From Pseudomonas cichorii (GTDB lineage Bacteria; Pseudomonadota; Gammaproteobacteria; Pseudomonadales; Pseudomonadaceae): a stretch of 64,000 nucleotides of DNA. Shown one piece after another: positions 48,881 to 57,204 of the stretch. The translations under genes and the position numbers were made by a program. Location: the NCBI RefSeq assembly GCF_015471405.1, contig NZ_BLVZ01000001.1, positions 434,001 to 498,000 of the forward strand, read 5' to 3'. The notes beneath the pieces were generated by a model, which saw nothing but the letters and a program-made list of their open reading frames with translations, did no database searches and had not been told where the DNA came from. Position 1 is the first letter of the stretch; each line of letters opens with the position of its first letter.

Positions 48881-49090
48881 ATGAACAGCTTCGAACCCGG
48901 TGAATACGTACGCCTGCGCTCGGGAGGCAGGAAGATGCAGGTGATCAATGCCGGGGCGACCGAGTCCCTGCCCGACTCGTCGCTGGTGGCTTGCGAGTAC
49001 CGTGCTAAAAGTCGAAGAGTGTTGGGTTTCTATGCGGCCAACTCACTGATTCGTGCGCCGCATTCTTCGAGTGATGCAATGCAACAATAA
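48881..49090 (+). CDS. Small DUF2158/YodC-like protein
   Basis: This is a 69-residue protein beginning MNSFEPGEYVRLRSGG. A predicted beta-rich N-terminal half (GEYVRLRSGGRKMQVINAG) and a later CEYRAKSRRVLGFY segment resemble the small DUF2158/YodC family, whose function is not known. An AAAGGA RBS lies about 12 bases before the ATG, and a good Rho-independent terminator follows at 49157, so it looks like a real single-gene unit. It is transcribed away from sypA and shares the 313-base gap with it, so the sypA regulatory dyad could also act on it. There are no membrane segments. A role in lipopeptide production is not indicated by the sequence; it may simply be the chromosomal neighbour of the cluster. 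Confidence 0.7.
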   Translation: MNSFEPGEYVRLRSGGRKMQVINAGATESLPDSSLVACEYRAKSRRVLGFYAANSLIRAPHSSSDAMQQ

Positions 49091-49156
49091 AAAACAAGAA
49101 TAAACACTGGAAGTTGAATAATTGTTAACTTTCAGTTTGCCTGGCCACTCCCCCTT

Positions 49157-49186
49157 CGATCCTCTTTTGCAGGATCGTTTTTATTT
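49157..49186 (+). terminator. Rho-independent terminator after the DUF2158-like gene
   Basis: A 7-bp stem cgatcct / aggatcg with a 7-base loop is followed by a T-rich run (tttttattt) on the plus strand, 67 bases after the stop codon at 49090. Confidence 0.75.
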
Positions 49187-49209
49187 ACCTCAATAAATAC
49201 ACATCCCGA

Positions 49210-49260
49210 CAGGAGCTCATTCATTCGCGAAGTTACCCTTCGCGAATGAATGAGCTCCTG
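49210..49260. repeat. REP-like inverted repeat
   Basis: Two 22-base arms, perfectly inverted (caggagctcattcattcgcg plus aa, and its complement), flank a 7-base loop. The core ggagc-tcattcattcgcgaa is typical of Pseudomonas REP elements. A related element occurs at 57083. It sits just past the lysE stop and may protect or terminate that transcript. Confidence 0.85.
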
Positions 49261-49282
49261 CGCAGTCTGAAACTTCCGAACA

Positions 49283-49888
49283 TCAAGCGGTAAACGAATG
49301 CGAAGCCAGGTTGTAAAGCAGGCCGGTTGCGAACAGGCCGATGACCATGGAAACGCCCTTGTTCAGCAGACGCGACGAACGCGGTGAATTCAACCGGCTG
49401 CCAAAGCAGGCACCGAAGATGACCCAGGCCGAACCAACCGGCAGGACCACAGCAGTAAAGGTGCTCATGAATGCCAGGTAATCCGCACTGTTGAGGAATG
49501 TACCGACAGGTGCCACGAACGAAGCGAAGAACAGCCCCTTGGGATTGGTCAGCGTGGCGACGAACAGACCTGCTGGCGAAAGACCCGGCTCATCATCGGC
49601 GTGCTGGCCGGCACGGGCCATAGACCAGAGCTTCATTGCGATATAGAACAGGAAGCACACTGCGAAAGCCTTGCTGAGGGTCGCCACCCAGGGATAGTCA
49701 CGGGCGATCCGGTCCAGGGTCAGCCCCCAGGCCGTGATCTGAATCATATAGGCCAGCCACTCTGCCCCCACCCACAGCAATGACTTCGTATTGAAACCCC
49801 GGTTCATGCCAGTCTGGAACAATAGCGAGTTGGTCGGGCCGGGAACCGCGAGCACAGCCAGCAGCGCCAGAAAGATTGAACCACTCAT
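49283..49888 (-). CDS. LysE/RhtB-family amino acid exporter
   Basis: This is a 201-residue inner-membrane protein with about six hydrophobic segments and the LysE-family landmarks PGPTNSLLFQTGMNRG near the N-terminus and TNPKGLFFASF in the middle. The family exports basic amino acids, homoserine or related compounds by proton antiport. The start at 49888 is preceded by GAGGG. Only 53 bases separate it from the pseC stop on the same strand, so it is probably the last gene of the pseABC transcript. Its position next to a Dab aminotransferase operon makes overflow export of diaminobutyrate or homoserine a reasonable guess, but nothing in the sequence fixes the substrate. Confidence 0.85.
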   Translation of the reverse strand: MSGSIFLALLAVLAVPGPTNSLLFQTGMNRGFNTKSLLWVGAEWLAYMIQITAWGLTLDRIARDYPWVATLSKAFAVCFLFYIAMKLWSMARAGQHADDEPGLSPAGLFVATLTNPKGLFFASFVAPVGTFLNSADYLAFMSTFTAVVLPVGSAWVIFGACFGSRLNSPRSSRLLNKGVSMVIGLFATGLLYNLASHSFTA

Positions 49889-49941
49889 GTTGATGCCCTC
49901 ATTCGGTTGTAGTGTTGATTGGAACAGCGAATCTGGATAGG

Positions 49942-52900
49942 TCAGTGGCCATGGCCCAAACGCCCCGTAGCGCGCTTGAAGAGCTGCAACAGGTCATCCA
50001 CATAGGTAAAAATCACCGGAATCACCAACAGGCTGAGCACGGTCGAGGTCAGGAGCCCGCCGATCACAACCACCGCCATGGGCTGCCTGAATCCCGGATC
50101 GGCCCCCACGCCGATAGCGGTCGGCAGCATCCCGGCGCCCATGGCAATGGTGGTCATCAGGATCGGGCGCGCACGCTTGTGGCAGGCATCGAGCAGCGCC
50201 TGATAACGGCTCATGCCGAAGTCCCGGCGCGCGAGAATCGCGTAGTCCACCAGCAGGATCGAATTCTTGGTGACGATGCCCATCAGCATCAGCAAGCCGA
50301 TGACCGAAGACAGGGAAAAGCTCAGATCACAAGCCAGCAGCCCCAGCAATGCGCCGCCCAACGAGAGAGGCAGTGCGGAAAGAATGGTGGCCGGTTGCAG
50401 AAAGTCGTGAAACAGCAGCACCAGCACCGCATAGATGCAGAACACACCAATGGCCATGGTCAGGCCGAAGCTGCCAAACAGCTCGCTCATCAACTGCACT
50501 TCGCCCTGCTCCACCAGCCGGACTCCGGCAGGCAGATGCGCAAGCCCCGGCAACTGACGGGCCTGATTCATCACTTCGCCCAGGCTGCGGCCATTGAGTT
50601 CGACAGACAACGTGACATAGCGCTGTCGATCCAGACGATCGATCTGTGCCGGCCCGCTGCCGGTGCTCAGTTCCCCCAGGGAAGCCAGCGTGACCTGGCC
50701 ATCCCGGCCATTGACGCGCAACTGGCCAATACGTTCGAGGTCGCCCCGCAGACCCGGCTCCATGCGCACCCGCAGGTTCACCTGGCGTTGGGAAAGATTG
50801 ATCTTGCCCAAGGCCGAGGAATAATCGCCATAAGTGGCCAGACGCAAGGTATCGGCGATCTGCTGACTGGTGACACCCAATTGCGCGGCCCTTGTGTAAT
50901 CCGGGCGGAACTGGACCTCCGGTGCCTGCAATGCGGCGCTGGAAGCAATGTTGCCCACCCCGTTCAGTTGGCGCAGCATGGGTTCGAGAGCCAGTGCGGT
51001 ACGCTCCAGCAAATCACCGTCTTCACTGGCAAGGACGATATCTAGCTTTTCACCGTTGCCATCGCCGCCCACGCTGACACGAGCCCCCGGCAGTGAGCGC
51101 AAGGCATCGCGCATGCTGGCTTCCAGCTCGGTCTGGCTGAACTCACGATCCTGACGCCGGGCCAGCTCCACGGTCAGGGTTGCCTGATTGACCGCCGCAC
51201 CATCGCCCGCCTCGCTACCTGCCGTTCCCGCCATGGCGAAGATATGCCGGATCCCCGGCAATGGCTTCAGTCGGGCACTGGCGTCGCGGGCCAGACTGGC
51301 GGTCTGCTCCAGAGTCGCGCCCGGCGGCAGTTCCAGGGTAATGGTGGATCGGGCAATGTCCTGAGCCGGCAGAAAACTGGTGGGCAAGAAGCCGATCAAC
51401 GCCAGTGAGCCGGCAAAGAACAGCCCGGCCAGTGCCATGCTGGTCTTGCGCCATTCGAGACTGCGATGAATCCACACCAGATAGCGGCGCATCAGCCAGC
51501 CATCCTGCTCGACGTGATCCACCGGTTTGAGAAAGGCCGCAGCCATCATCGGGGTCAGCAGGCGCGCAACCATCAGCGAGAAAAGCAGCGCCGCCGAAGC
51601 CGTGACGCCGAACTGCACGAACAGCTTGCCTGCAACACCGCCCATGAATGCCGTGGGCAGGAACACCGCGACCAGCGTCACGGTGGTGGCGATCACCGCC
51701 AGCCCGATTTCATCCGCTGCCTCCATGGCGGCCTCGCGTGGGCTTTTGCCCATGCGCAGATGCCGGGCGATGTTTTCCACCTCGACAATCGCATCGTCGA
51801 CCAGAATGCCGATGATCAATGCCAGGGCCAGCAAGGAGACGGTATTGAGAGTAAAACCGGCGAAGTACATCAAGCCAAAAGTGGGGATGATCGATAGCGG
51901 CAATGCCGTTGCGACGATCAGCATCGCCCGTGGATCGCGCAGGAACCACCACACCACCAGAACCGCCAGCAGAATCCCCTCGTACAGCAGGTTCATCGAG
52001 TCGTGATAGTTCTCCAGCACCGAGGCCGAGCTGTCGCTGATCTCGATCAGGCTGACACCCGGCTGCCGGGCCATGAAATCTGCCACCGCCGCACGGATGC
52101 CACTGGCCATGCTGACGTCGGAAAACCCCAGAGAGCGGATCACCTGCACACCAATCACTGGCTTGCCGTTGAAAAATGCCAGGGAATGGCGCTCGGCATG
52201 GTGGTCGCGGATCGTCGCCAACTGGCGTAATGCAAAGGAACGACCATCGCCAGTCGGCACATCAACGGCGCCCAGTGTCTGCGGGTCTTCGATACCGCCC
52301 AGAGTACGCACCGCCATGCGCGCGCCACCCAGCTCCGCCATACCACCGGAGTTATCGATTTCCATGGCCTTGAGCTGCGTCTCTACATCGGCAACACCCA
52401 GCCCCAGCCCGGCCATCATGGTCGGATCGAGATCCACCTGAATCTCACGCTCGACACCACCAACCCGCAACACCTGAGCAACGCCCCTGACCTCTTGCAG
52501 ATGCTTGCTCAGTTCATTGTCGACAAACCATGACAGCGCCTCTTCGTCCATGCCCGGCGCGTCGATCACATAAGTCAGCACCGGTGTGTCATGGATCGTC
52601 AGCCGCGAGACGCTGGGGGTTTCCAGGCTGGCGGGCAGTTCCGCCATGGCACTGTCCACCACATTACGGACTTCGTTGAGGGCTTCGTTGCCATCCTTCT
52701 CGATAGCGAAGCTGACATTGATCTGTACATTGCCGGAGGTGATGGTCGTGGTGACATGCTTGAGCAGCCGCAGCGATGACAGCCGGTCCTCCAGCTTGCG
52801 GGCCACCTCGGTTTCCAGTTGCTCGGGTGCAGCGCCTTCAAGGGATGCACTGATGGTGACGGTGGGCAGATCGAGGTCGGGGAAATCCTGGATACCCAGC

Positions 52901-52992
52901 CTTTGCAGACCGATAAAGCCCAGCACGCCCAGCAGGATAAACAGCATGATTGCAGGAACGGGAAAGCGTATCGACAAGGACGACAACGTCAT
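49942..52992 (-). CDS. pseC: RND efflux pump inner-membrane subunit PseC
   Basis: This is a 1016-residue HAE1/AcrB-type transporter that would drive proton-coupled export of lipopeptide through a tripartite complex with PseB and PseA. Visible features are the N-terminal transmembrane helix (PAIMLFILLGVLGFIGL), a large periplasmic loop (TVTISASLEGAAPEQLETEV), the TM4 paired acidic residues in GILVDDAIVEVENIARHL near residue 398, and the second half with GIVTKNSILLVDYAI. Length is normal for the family. It overlaps pseB by four bases, with the ATG of pseC containing the pseB stop. P. syringae PseABC secretes syringomycin and syringopeptin; the location here between the two peptide loci supports the same role. 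Confidence 0.93.
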   Translation of the reverse strand: MTLSSLSIRFPVPAIMLFILLGVLGFIGLQRLGIQDFPDLDLPTVTISASLEGAAPEQLETEVARKLEDRLSSLRLLKHVTTTITSGNVQINVSFAIEKDGNEALNEVRNVVDSAMAELPASLETPSVSRLTIHDTPVLTYVIDAPGMDEEALSWFVDNELSKHLQEVRGVAQVLRVGGVEREIQVDLDPTMMAGLGLGVADVETQLKAMEIDNSGGMAELGGARMAVRTLGGIEDPQTLGAVDVPTGDGRSFALRQLATIRDHHAERHSLAFFNGKPVIGVQVIRSLGFSDVSMASGIRAAVADFMARQPGVSLIEISDSSASVLENYHDSMNLLYEGILLAVLVVWWFLRDPRAMLIVATALPLSIIPTFGLMYFAGFTLNTVSLLALALIIGILVDDAIVEVENIARHLRMGKSPREAAMEAADEIGLAVIATTVTLVAVFLPTAFMGGVAGKLFVQFGVTASAALLFSLMVARLLTPMMAAAFLKPVDHVEQDGWLMRRYLVWIHRSLEWRKTSMALAGLFFAGSLALIGFLPTSFLPAQDIARSTITLELPPGATLEQTASLARDASARLKPLPGIRHIFAMAGTAGSEAGDGAAVNQATLTVELARRQDREFSQTELEASMRDALRSLPGARVSVGGDGNGEKLDIVLASEDGDLLERTALALEPMLRQLNGVGNIASSAALQAPEVQFRPDYTRAAQLGVTSQQIADTLRLATYGDYSSALGKINLSQRQVNLRVRMEPGLRGDLERIGQLRVNGRDGQVTLASLGELSTGSGPAQIDRLDRQRYVTLSVELNGRSLGEVMNQARQLPGLAHLPAGVRLVEQGEVQLMSELFGSFGLTMAIGVFCIYAVLVLLFHDFLQPATILSALPLSLGGALLGLLACDLSFSLSSVIGLLMLMGIVTKNSILLVDYAILARRDFGMSRYQALLDACHKRARPILMTTIAMGAGMLPTAIGVGADPGFRQPMAVVVIGGLLTSTVLSLLVIPVIFTYVDDLLQLFKRATGRLGHGH

Positions 52993-54101
52993 GGCTGAAC
53001 AGCCCCCGCCGTCACCGGCGTCACATGGGCACCGTCACTCAGGAAAGCACCGCCGGAACGCACGATGGTCTGCCGTTCGTCCAGCCCGGAAACGATTTCC
53101 ACGGCATTATCCCTGCGGCGCCCCAACTGCACCTGACGCAGCGCAACGCGCTCATCGGTGCCGACAATGAATACCCAGGAACGGCCATCACGCAGGAACA
53201 CCGCTGTATCCGGCACCGTCAGTGCAGGTTTCGCAGCCAGCTCGATGCGGCCACTGGCATACATGCCAGAACGTGCCGGGCTGTCTGGTGCAAGTGCCAC
53301 ATACACCAGCGCCCGGCCGGTATTGTTATCGAGGATTGGCGATACCAGACGAACCTGGCCATCCACCGACTGGCCGTCGGGCAGCGTCAACTGTGCGTGC
53401 TGCCCTGGCTTGACCCTAAGCAATTGCCGGGCGTCCAGCTCGGCCTGCCACTCGATACGCCCCTCGCGCACCAGTCGAAACAGCTCGGTACCGGCATCCA
53501 CCACACTGCCCAACAGCGCTGTGCGCGATGAGACGATTCCATCATCGACTGCCACAATCCGGGTCTGGCCAAGGCGGATACGAATACTCTGCATATCGGC
53601 AGTCGCAACGCCCAGTTCGGCCTTGGCGGTGTCCAGGGCAATCCGGTACTGCTCGCTCTGCTGAGCGGACAAAACACCGGTCACGCCCACCACATCGGCA
53701 CGGCGCACATCGGATTGCGCCTTGCGCAGGTTGGCCCGGGCCTGCTCGACGGTTGCCTGCTGCCTGCTCTGCTCGGCCAGCAGGCTGTCCTGGGCCAGGG
53801 TTGCCAGTACTTGCCCCTTGCGCACCCGGTCGCCGATATCCGCATGAATACTGGCAATCCTCAGACTGCCGGTTTCTGCGCTGATCAACGCTTCCTGCCA
53901 CGGCAATAACCGACCGCTCGCCGTCAGTTCATGGGGCCATGGGCGCCACTGTGCCTGGGTGACCTCGACGCTGAGGCTGCTCAAATTGCTGGCAGGTGCG
54001 GCGTCTGGAGCTTGCGGGCGACTGCGAATCACGAAAACCAGCACCAGAGCAATGCCCAGCACCAGCACGATCCAGACGAACTTGCGACGTGCGGAACTCA
54101 A
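52989..54101 (-). CDS. pseB: Periplasmic adaptor (membrane fusion) protein PseB
   Basis: This is a 370-residue HlyD/AcrA-family adaptor that would link PseC to the outer-membrane channel PseA. An N-terminal membrane anchor (KFVWIVLVLGIALVLVFVI) precedes a lipoyl-like region (SAETGSLRIASIHADIGDRVRKGQVLATL), a coiled hairpin rich in Q, A and R, and a C-terminal barrel (VFLRDGRSWVFIVGTDERVALRQVQLGRR). The start is TTG at 54101, overlapping the pseA stop, with GGGAG seven bases upstream, so translation is coupled. The operon order is pseA-pseB-pseC. Confidence 0.9.
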   Translation of the reverse strand: MSSARRKFVWIVLVLGIALVLVFVIRSRPQAPDAAPASNLSSLSVEVTQAQWRPWPHELTASGRLLPWQEALISAETGSLRIASIHADIGDRVRKGQVLATLAQDSLLAEQSRQQATVEQARANLRKAQSDVRRADVVGVTGVLSAQQSEQYRIALDTAKAELGVATADMQSIRIRLGQTRIVAVDDGIVSSRTALLGSVVDAGTELFRLVREGRIEWQAELDARQLLRVKPGQHAQLTLPDGQSVDGQVRLVSPILDNNTGRALVYVALAPDSPARSGMYASGRIELAAKPALTVPDTAVFLRDGRSWVFIVGTDERVALRQVQLGRRRDNAVEIVSGLDERQTIVRSGGAFLSDGAHVTPVTAGAVQP

Positions 54102-55531
54102 GATCGTTCTCCCGCCGAGGCCTGCGCGACCGACGTGCTATCAGCGCTGTCCTGCCATCCTCCCCCCAATGCCTTGTAGAGGGCGATCCAGTAACGTACC
54201 TGTTCCTGCTGCAAGGTAATCAGTTCAATCCGGGCATCGAGCGCGGAACGTCGGGCCACTTCCCGGTCCAGGATACTCACGCCACCGGCCTGCCAGGACT
54301 TGTCCACGGCCTGAAAATATTCGCTGTAGCCTTGAGTCGCCCGCTCGACATCGGCTTCACGGCGTCGAGCCGCGTCGAGCCGGACCAGCGCCTGTTCCAC
54401 CTCGCCTACGCTCGTGCGCAGCGTCTGTCGATAAGCGGCCAGTGCAGCGTCGTAAGCAGCCTCGGCACTCTTGACCGTGGCGCGACCGAGACCGCCATCC
54501 AGCAGCGGTAAAGACAACAATGGCCCTACAGTCCAGTTGCGCACCAACTGACCATCCGTAGTCCCGACGGCAAACGAGCCGGTCAGGCTCAGGCTTGGCC
54601 AGCGCTGGGCTTCGGCCACACCGATATCCGCGCTGGCTGCGGCCAGTTCGCGCTCTCGCGAGGCCAGGTCAGGCCGCTGGCGAACCAGATCGGCAGGAAT
54701 GGAACGGACTTCCAGTTGTGCTGGCGACGGCAGGATGGCCGGTGCCTGGCCCAGCAATTCCCGCACCCGCTTTTCATCGCTGCCGGTCAACAGGGTCAGT
54801 TGCTTGAGCAGTACTTCGCACTCGCTGCGCTGATTGATCAGGGTCGACTGGCTGCTGGCCGCCGATGCCTGGGTCAAGACCAGATCGGCCGGTGCAGTGA
54901 AACCGGCCTTGAGGGACAGCCCGGTCAGTTCGGCGGTCTGGCGCTGCGAATCGAGCTGTTCCTGGTAGGCCAGAACCAGGCGCTGACAACCTCGATATTG
55001 AACGTAGTCATCGGCCACTTCGGCCGCCAGCGACACCCTGGCGTCATGCCAGTCATCGACACGGGCCTGAATACGATTGGCCGAGGCTTCACGATTACGT
55101 CGAAACTTGCCGAACAGATCGAGTTCCCAGGCGGCATCGAGCCCCGCCGAGGAACTGGAGTACGACTGGCGCGTGCTCTCTTCACGCTCTCCCGTACGGT
55201 TGCGTGACAGACTGCCTCGCAAGCTGGGTGCCGCATCGGCATCGCTTACTGCCAGGGTCGCCCTGGCCTGCTGAATGTTCGCCCAGGCCTGATCCAGCGT
55301 AGGGCTGTCGGCCTCGGCCCATTGCAGCAGGCGTTCCAGTTGCGGATCGTTGAATTGCTGCCACCAGCCGGACAGCGCCTTGACGCTGGCGCCGTGGGGC
55401 AAAGGTGCATGCCATTGCGCGGGCAAGGTGATCGGCGGAGGCTGATAGTCGGGGCCCATCACACAACCACTGGTGATCAGGGCAATGAGTATCGGCAGTG
55501 AACGTTGCGCTGCCGCTTTGAAGATATCCAT
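54098..55531 (-). CDS. pseA: Outer-membrane efflux lipoprotein PseA
   Basis: This is a 477-residue OprM/NodT-family channel. The signal peptide ends in a lipobox (ALITSGC), giving an acylated Cys near residue 22, followed by the family hallmark MGPDYQPP. Two repeated coiled-coil halves are evident (STLINQRSECEVLLKQLTLL and AAYRQTLRTSVGEVEQALVR). It is the first gene of the pse operon, with GAGGA before the ATG, and is divergent from dat across 220 bases that hold a candidate syr-syp dyad. Confidence 0.9.
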   Translation of the reverse strand: MDIFKAAAQRSLPILIALITSGCVMGPDYQPPPITLPAQWHAPLPHGASVKALSGWWQQFNDPQLERLLQWAEADSPTLDQAWANIQQARATLAVSDADAAPSLRGSLSRNRTGEREESTRQSYSSSSAGLDAAWELDLFGKFRRNREASANRIQARVDDWHDARVSLAAEVADDYVQYRGCQRLVLAYQEQLDSQRQTAELTGLSLKAGFTAPADLVLTQASAASSQSTLINQRSECEVLLKQLTLLTGSDEKRVRELLGQAPAILPSPAQLEVRSIPADLVRQRPDLASRERELAAASADIGVAEAQRWPSLSLTGSFAVGTTDGQLVRNWTVGPLLSLPLLDGGLGRATVKSAEAAYDAALAAYRQTLRTSVGEVEQALVRLDAARRREADVERATQGYSEYFQAVDKSWQAGGVSILDREVARRSALDARIELITLQQEQVRYWIALYKALGGGWQDSADSTSVAQASAGERS

Positions 55532-55614
55532 GACGTCCTCTTGATGCCCGGACGTTGGGTCAGGCGCTCGGCTGCATTGACGGCGCTATTGAAACGTCTG
55601 CCGTCATGACTGTC

Positions 55615-55634
55615 TGGCGCGGAAAGCGGGGACA
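55615..55634. promoter_or_regulatory. Candidate syr-syp box between pseA and dat
   Basis: The sequence TGGCGCG-GAAAGC-GGGGACA fits the syr-syp consensus at 11 of 14 arm positions. It is 84 bases from the pseA start and 118 bases from the dat start, so it could serve either or both divergent transcripts. Confidence 0.4.
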
Positions 55635-55751
55635 TTGCCCCGTGGGAAATTGTCGGTCCATGACCTGTGCAGCAGAATCGCAATCACATCACGCGGGCGT
55701 GTGAACACCTCGCAGGCGATGCCATTTCTCAAGGCAAACGAGTGACCGACT

Positions 55752-57068
55752 ATGCAAGAGTTGAGCTATCTGAAAAAAGTCGAATCCAACGCAAGGACTT
55801 ACGCGGCCACATTCCAGCGCCTGTTCGTCAGCGGTAACGGTTCACGCCTCAAGGATGACCAGGGACGCGAGTACCTTGACTGTCTGGCCAATGCCGGCAC
55901 CCTTGCCCTGGGTCATAATCCTGCGGTGGTCCGCGAGGCCGTGCTGCAGTTTCTGGATACCGATCAGCTGCAACAAGGCCTCGATCTGGCAACGCCGGCC
56001 AAGCATGAGTTCGTGCAGGCGCTCTTCGCGACATTGCCCGCGCCGATGCGCAACAACAGCAAGATCCTGTTCTGCGGCCCCAGTGGTTCGGACGCTGTGG
56101 AAGCGGCCATCAAGCTGGCACGTCATTACACCCAGCGCACCCCGCTGATGGCATTTCATGGCGGCTATCACGGCATGACCGCAGGCGCCCTGTCGGCCAT
56201 GGGCAACCTCAAGCCCAAGATCAACACAGGCGCGGTCAACCCCGGCACACACTTCCTGCCCTTCCCTTATGCGTTGCGCTGCCCCTTTGGCACCGATGGC
56301 TCGCAGACCGATCAGCTTTCCATCGAATACATCCGCACGGTACTCAGCGACCCCGAAGGCGGCGTGCAGAAACCCGCCGCGGTGATCGTCGAAGTGATTC
56401 AGGGCGAAGGTGGCTGTATTCCCGCGTCGGCAAACTGGCTGCGCGAGTTGCGTGAGATCACCCGTGAGCAGGAAATCCTGCTGATCATCGATGAAGTACA
56501 GACAGGCCTGGGGCGTACCGGCAGCACCTTTGCCATCGATCATTCGGGGATCACTCCAGACATTCTGGTGCTATCCAAGGCGATTGGTGGTGGTTATCCG
56601 ATGTCGGTAATCGTCTTTGCCGAACACCTGGATACCTGGGGCCCCGGCATGCATGCGGGTACATTTCGTGGCAACCAGATTGCAATGGTCGCGGGTGCAG
56701 CGACGATCCGGCATATACAGTCACAGAACCTGGCGGCGCAGGCTGCTGCACGGGGCGAGACGCTGGCCAGCGGTCTCAAGGACATTGCCCGGCGCTACCC
56801 GGCACTGGCCGAAGTGCGTGGTCGCGGCCTGATGCTGGGCGTCGAGGTGACCCACCCTCGCGAGCAAGGCCGCACCGGCACGGGCCATTCACAACTGGCC
56901 CGCGCCATCAAGCTCAACTGTTTCGAGAATGGCCTGATCATCGAAACCGGAGGTCGCCATAGCTCCGTACTGCGCTTCCTGCCGGCGCTGACCATCAGCG
57001 AACAGGAAGTGGCCATGGTTCTTGAGCGTTTTGAAGATTCGGTTGCAGCGGCCTGCAAGGGACATTGA
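55752..57068 (+). CDS. dat: Diaminobutyrate-2-oxoglutarate aminotransferase
   Basis: This is a 438-residue class III PLP aminotransferase that converts aspartate semialdehyde plus glutamate to L-2,4-diaminobutyrate. The segment FCGPSGSDAVEAAIKLAR is the cofactor-phosphate region, and IIDEVQTGLGRTG holds the conserved Asp. Lys276 in VLSKAIGGGYP is the expected PLP lysine. It is full length, with no fusion to a decarboxylase. Dab is required for SypC module 7 and for syringomycin-type peptides, so the gene is a dedicated precursor supplier. It is transcribed divergently from pseA and followed by a REP-like hairpin. Other class III aminotransferases (for example ornithine type) are alternatives by sequence alone; context favours Dab. 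Confidence 0.9.
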   Translation: MQELSYLKKVESNARTYAATFQRLFVSGNGSRLKDDQGREYLDCLANAGTLALGHNPAVVREAVLQFLDTDQLQQGLDLATPAKHEFVQALFATLPAPMRNNSKILFCGPSGSDAVEAAIKLARHYTQRTPLMAFHGGYHGMTAGALSAMGNLKPKINTGAVNPGTHFLPFPYALRCPFGTDGSQTDQLSIEYIRTVLSDPEGGVQKPAAVIVEVIQGEGGCIPASANWLRELREITREQEILLIIDEVQTGLGRTGSTFAIDHSGITPDILVLSKAIGGGYPMSVIVFAEHLDTWGPGMHAGTFRGNQIAMVAGAATIRHIQSQNLAAQAAARGETLASGLKDIARRYPALAEVRGRGLMLGVEVTHPREQGRTGTGHSQLARAIKLNCFENGLIIETGGRHSSVLRFLPALTISEQEVAMVLERFEDSVAAACKGH

Positions 57069-57082
57069 TCAACCGCCCCCCT

Positions 57083-57122
57083 GGCAGGAGCTAATTCATT
57101 CGCGAATGAATTCGCTCCTGCC
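57083..57122. repeat. REP-like inverted repeat
   Basis: This is a 40-base palindrome with arms ggcaggagctaattcattcg and its complement (one mismatch) and no loop. It shares the ggagc-n-nattcattcgcgaa core with the element at 49210 and lies 15 bases after the dat stop. Confidence 0.85.
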
Positions 57123-57161
57123 CAGACTGTGTGAACATAGCGCCTCTTGATTCCCCTCCCC

Positions 57162-57188
57162 AAAAAAAGCCCGGCCAAAAGGCCGGGC
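57162..57188 (-). terminator. Rho-independent terminator after syrD
   Basis: The stem gcccggcc / ggccgggc has an AAAA loop on the plus strand. On the minus strand it is followed by seven T residues, 17 bases beyond the syrD stop. Confidence 0.88.
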
Positions 57189-57204
57189 CAAAGAGGCGCA
57201 AGCC

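Noticed and set aside
55611..55634. TGTC...GGGGACA pair at wider spacing between pseA and dat
   Set aside because: It spans 24 bases rather than 20; the shifted 20-base version at 55615 keeps the geometry of the other boxes and was reported instead.
55842..56543. Minus-strand open frame of 233 codons inside dat
   Set aside because: It is antisense to a full-length, motif-complete aminotransferase, has no RBS and no recognisable domain.
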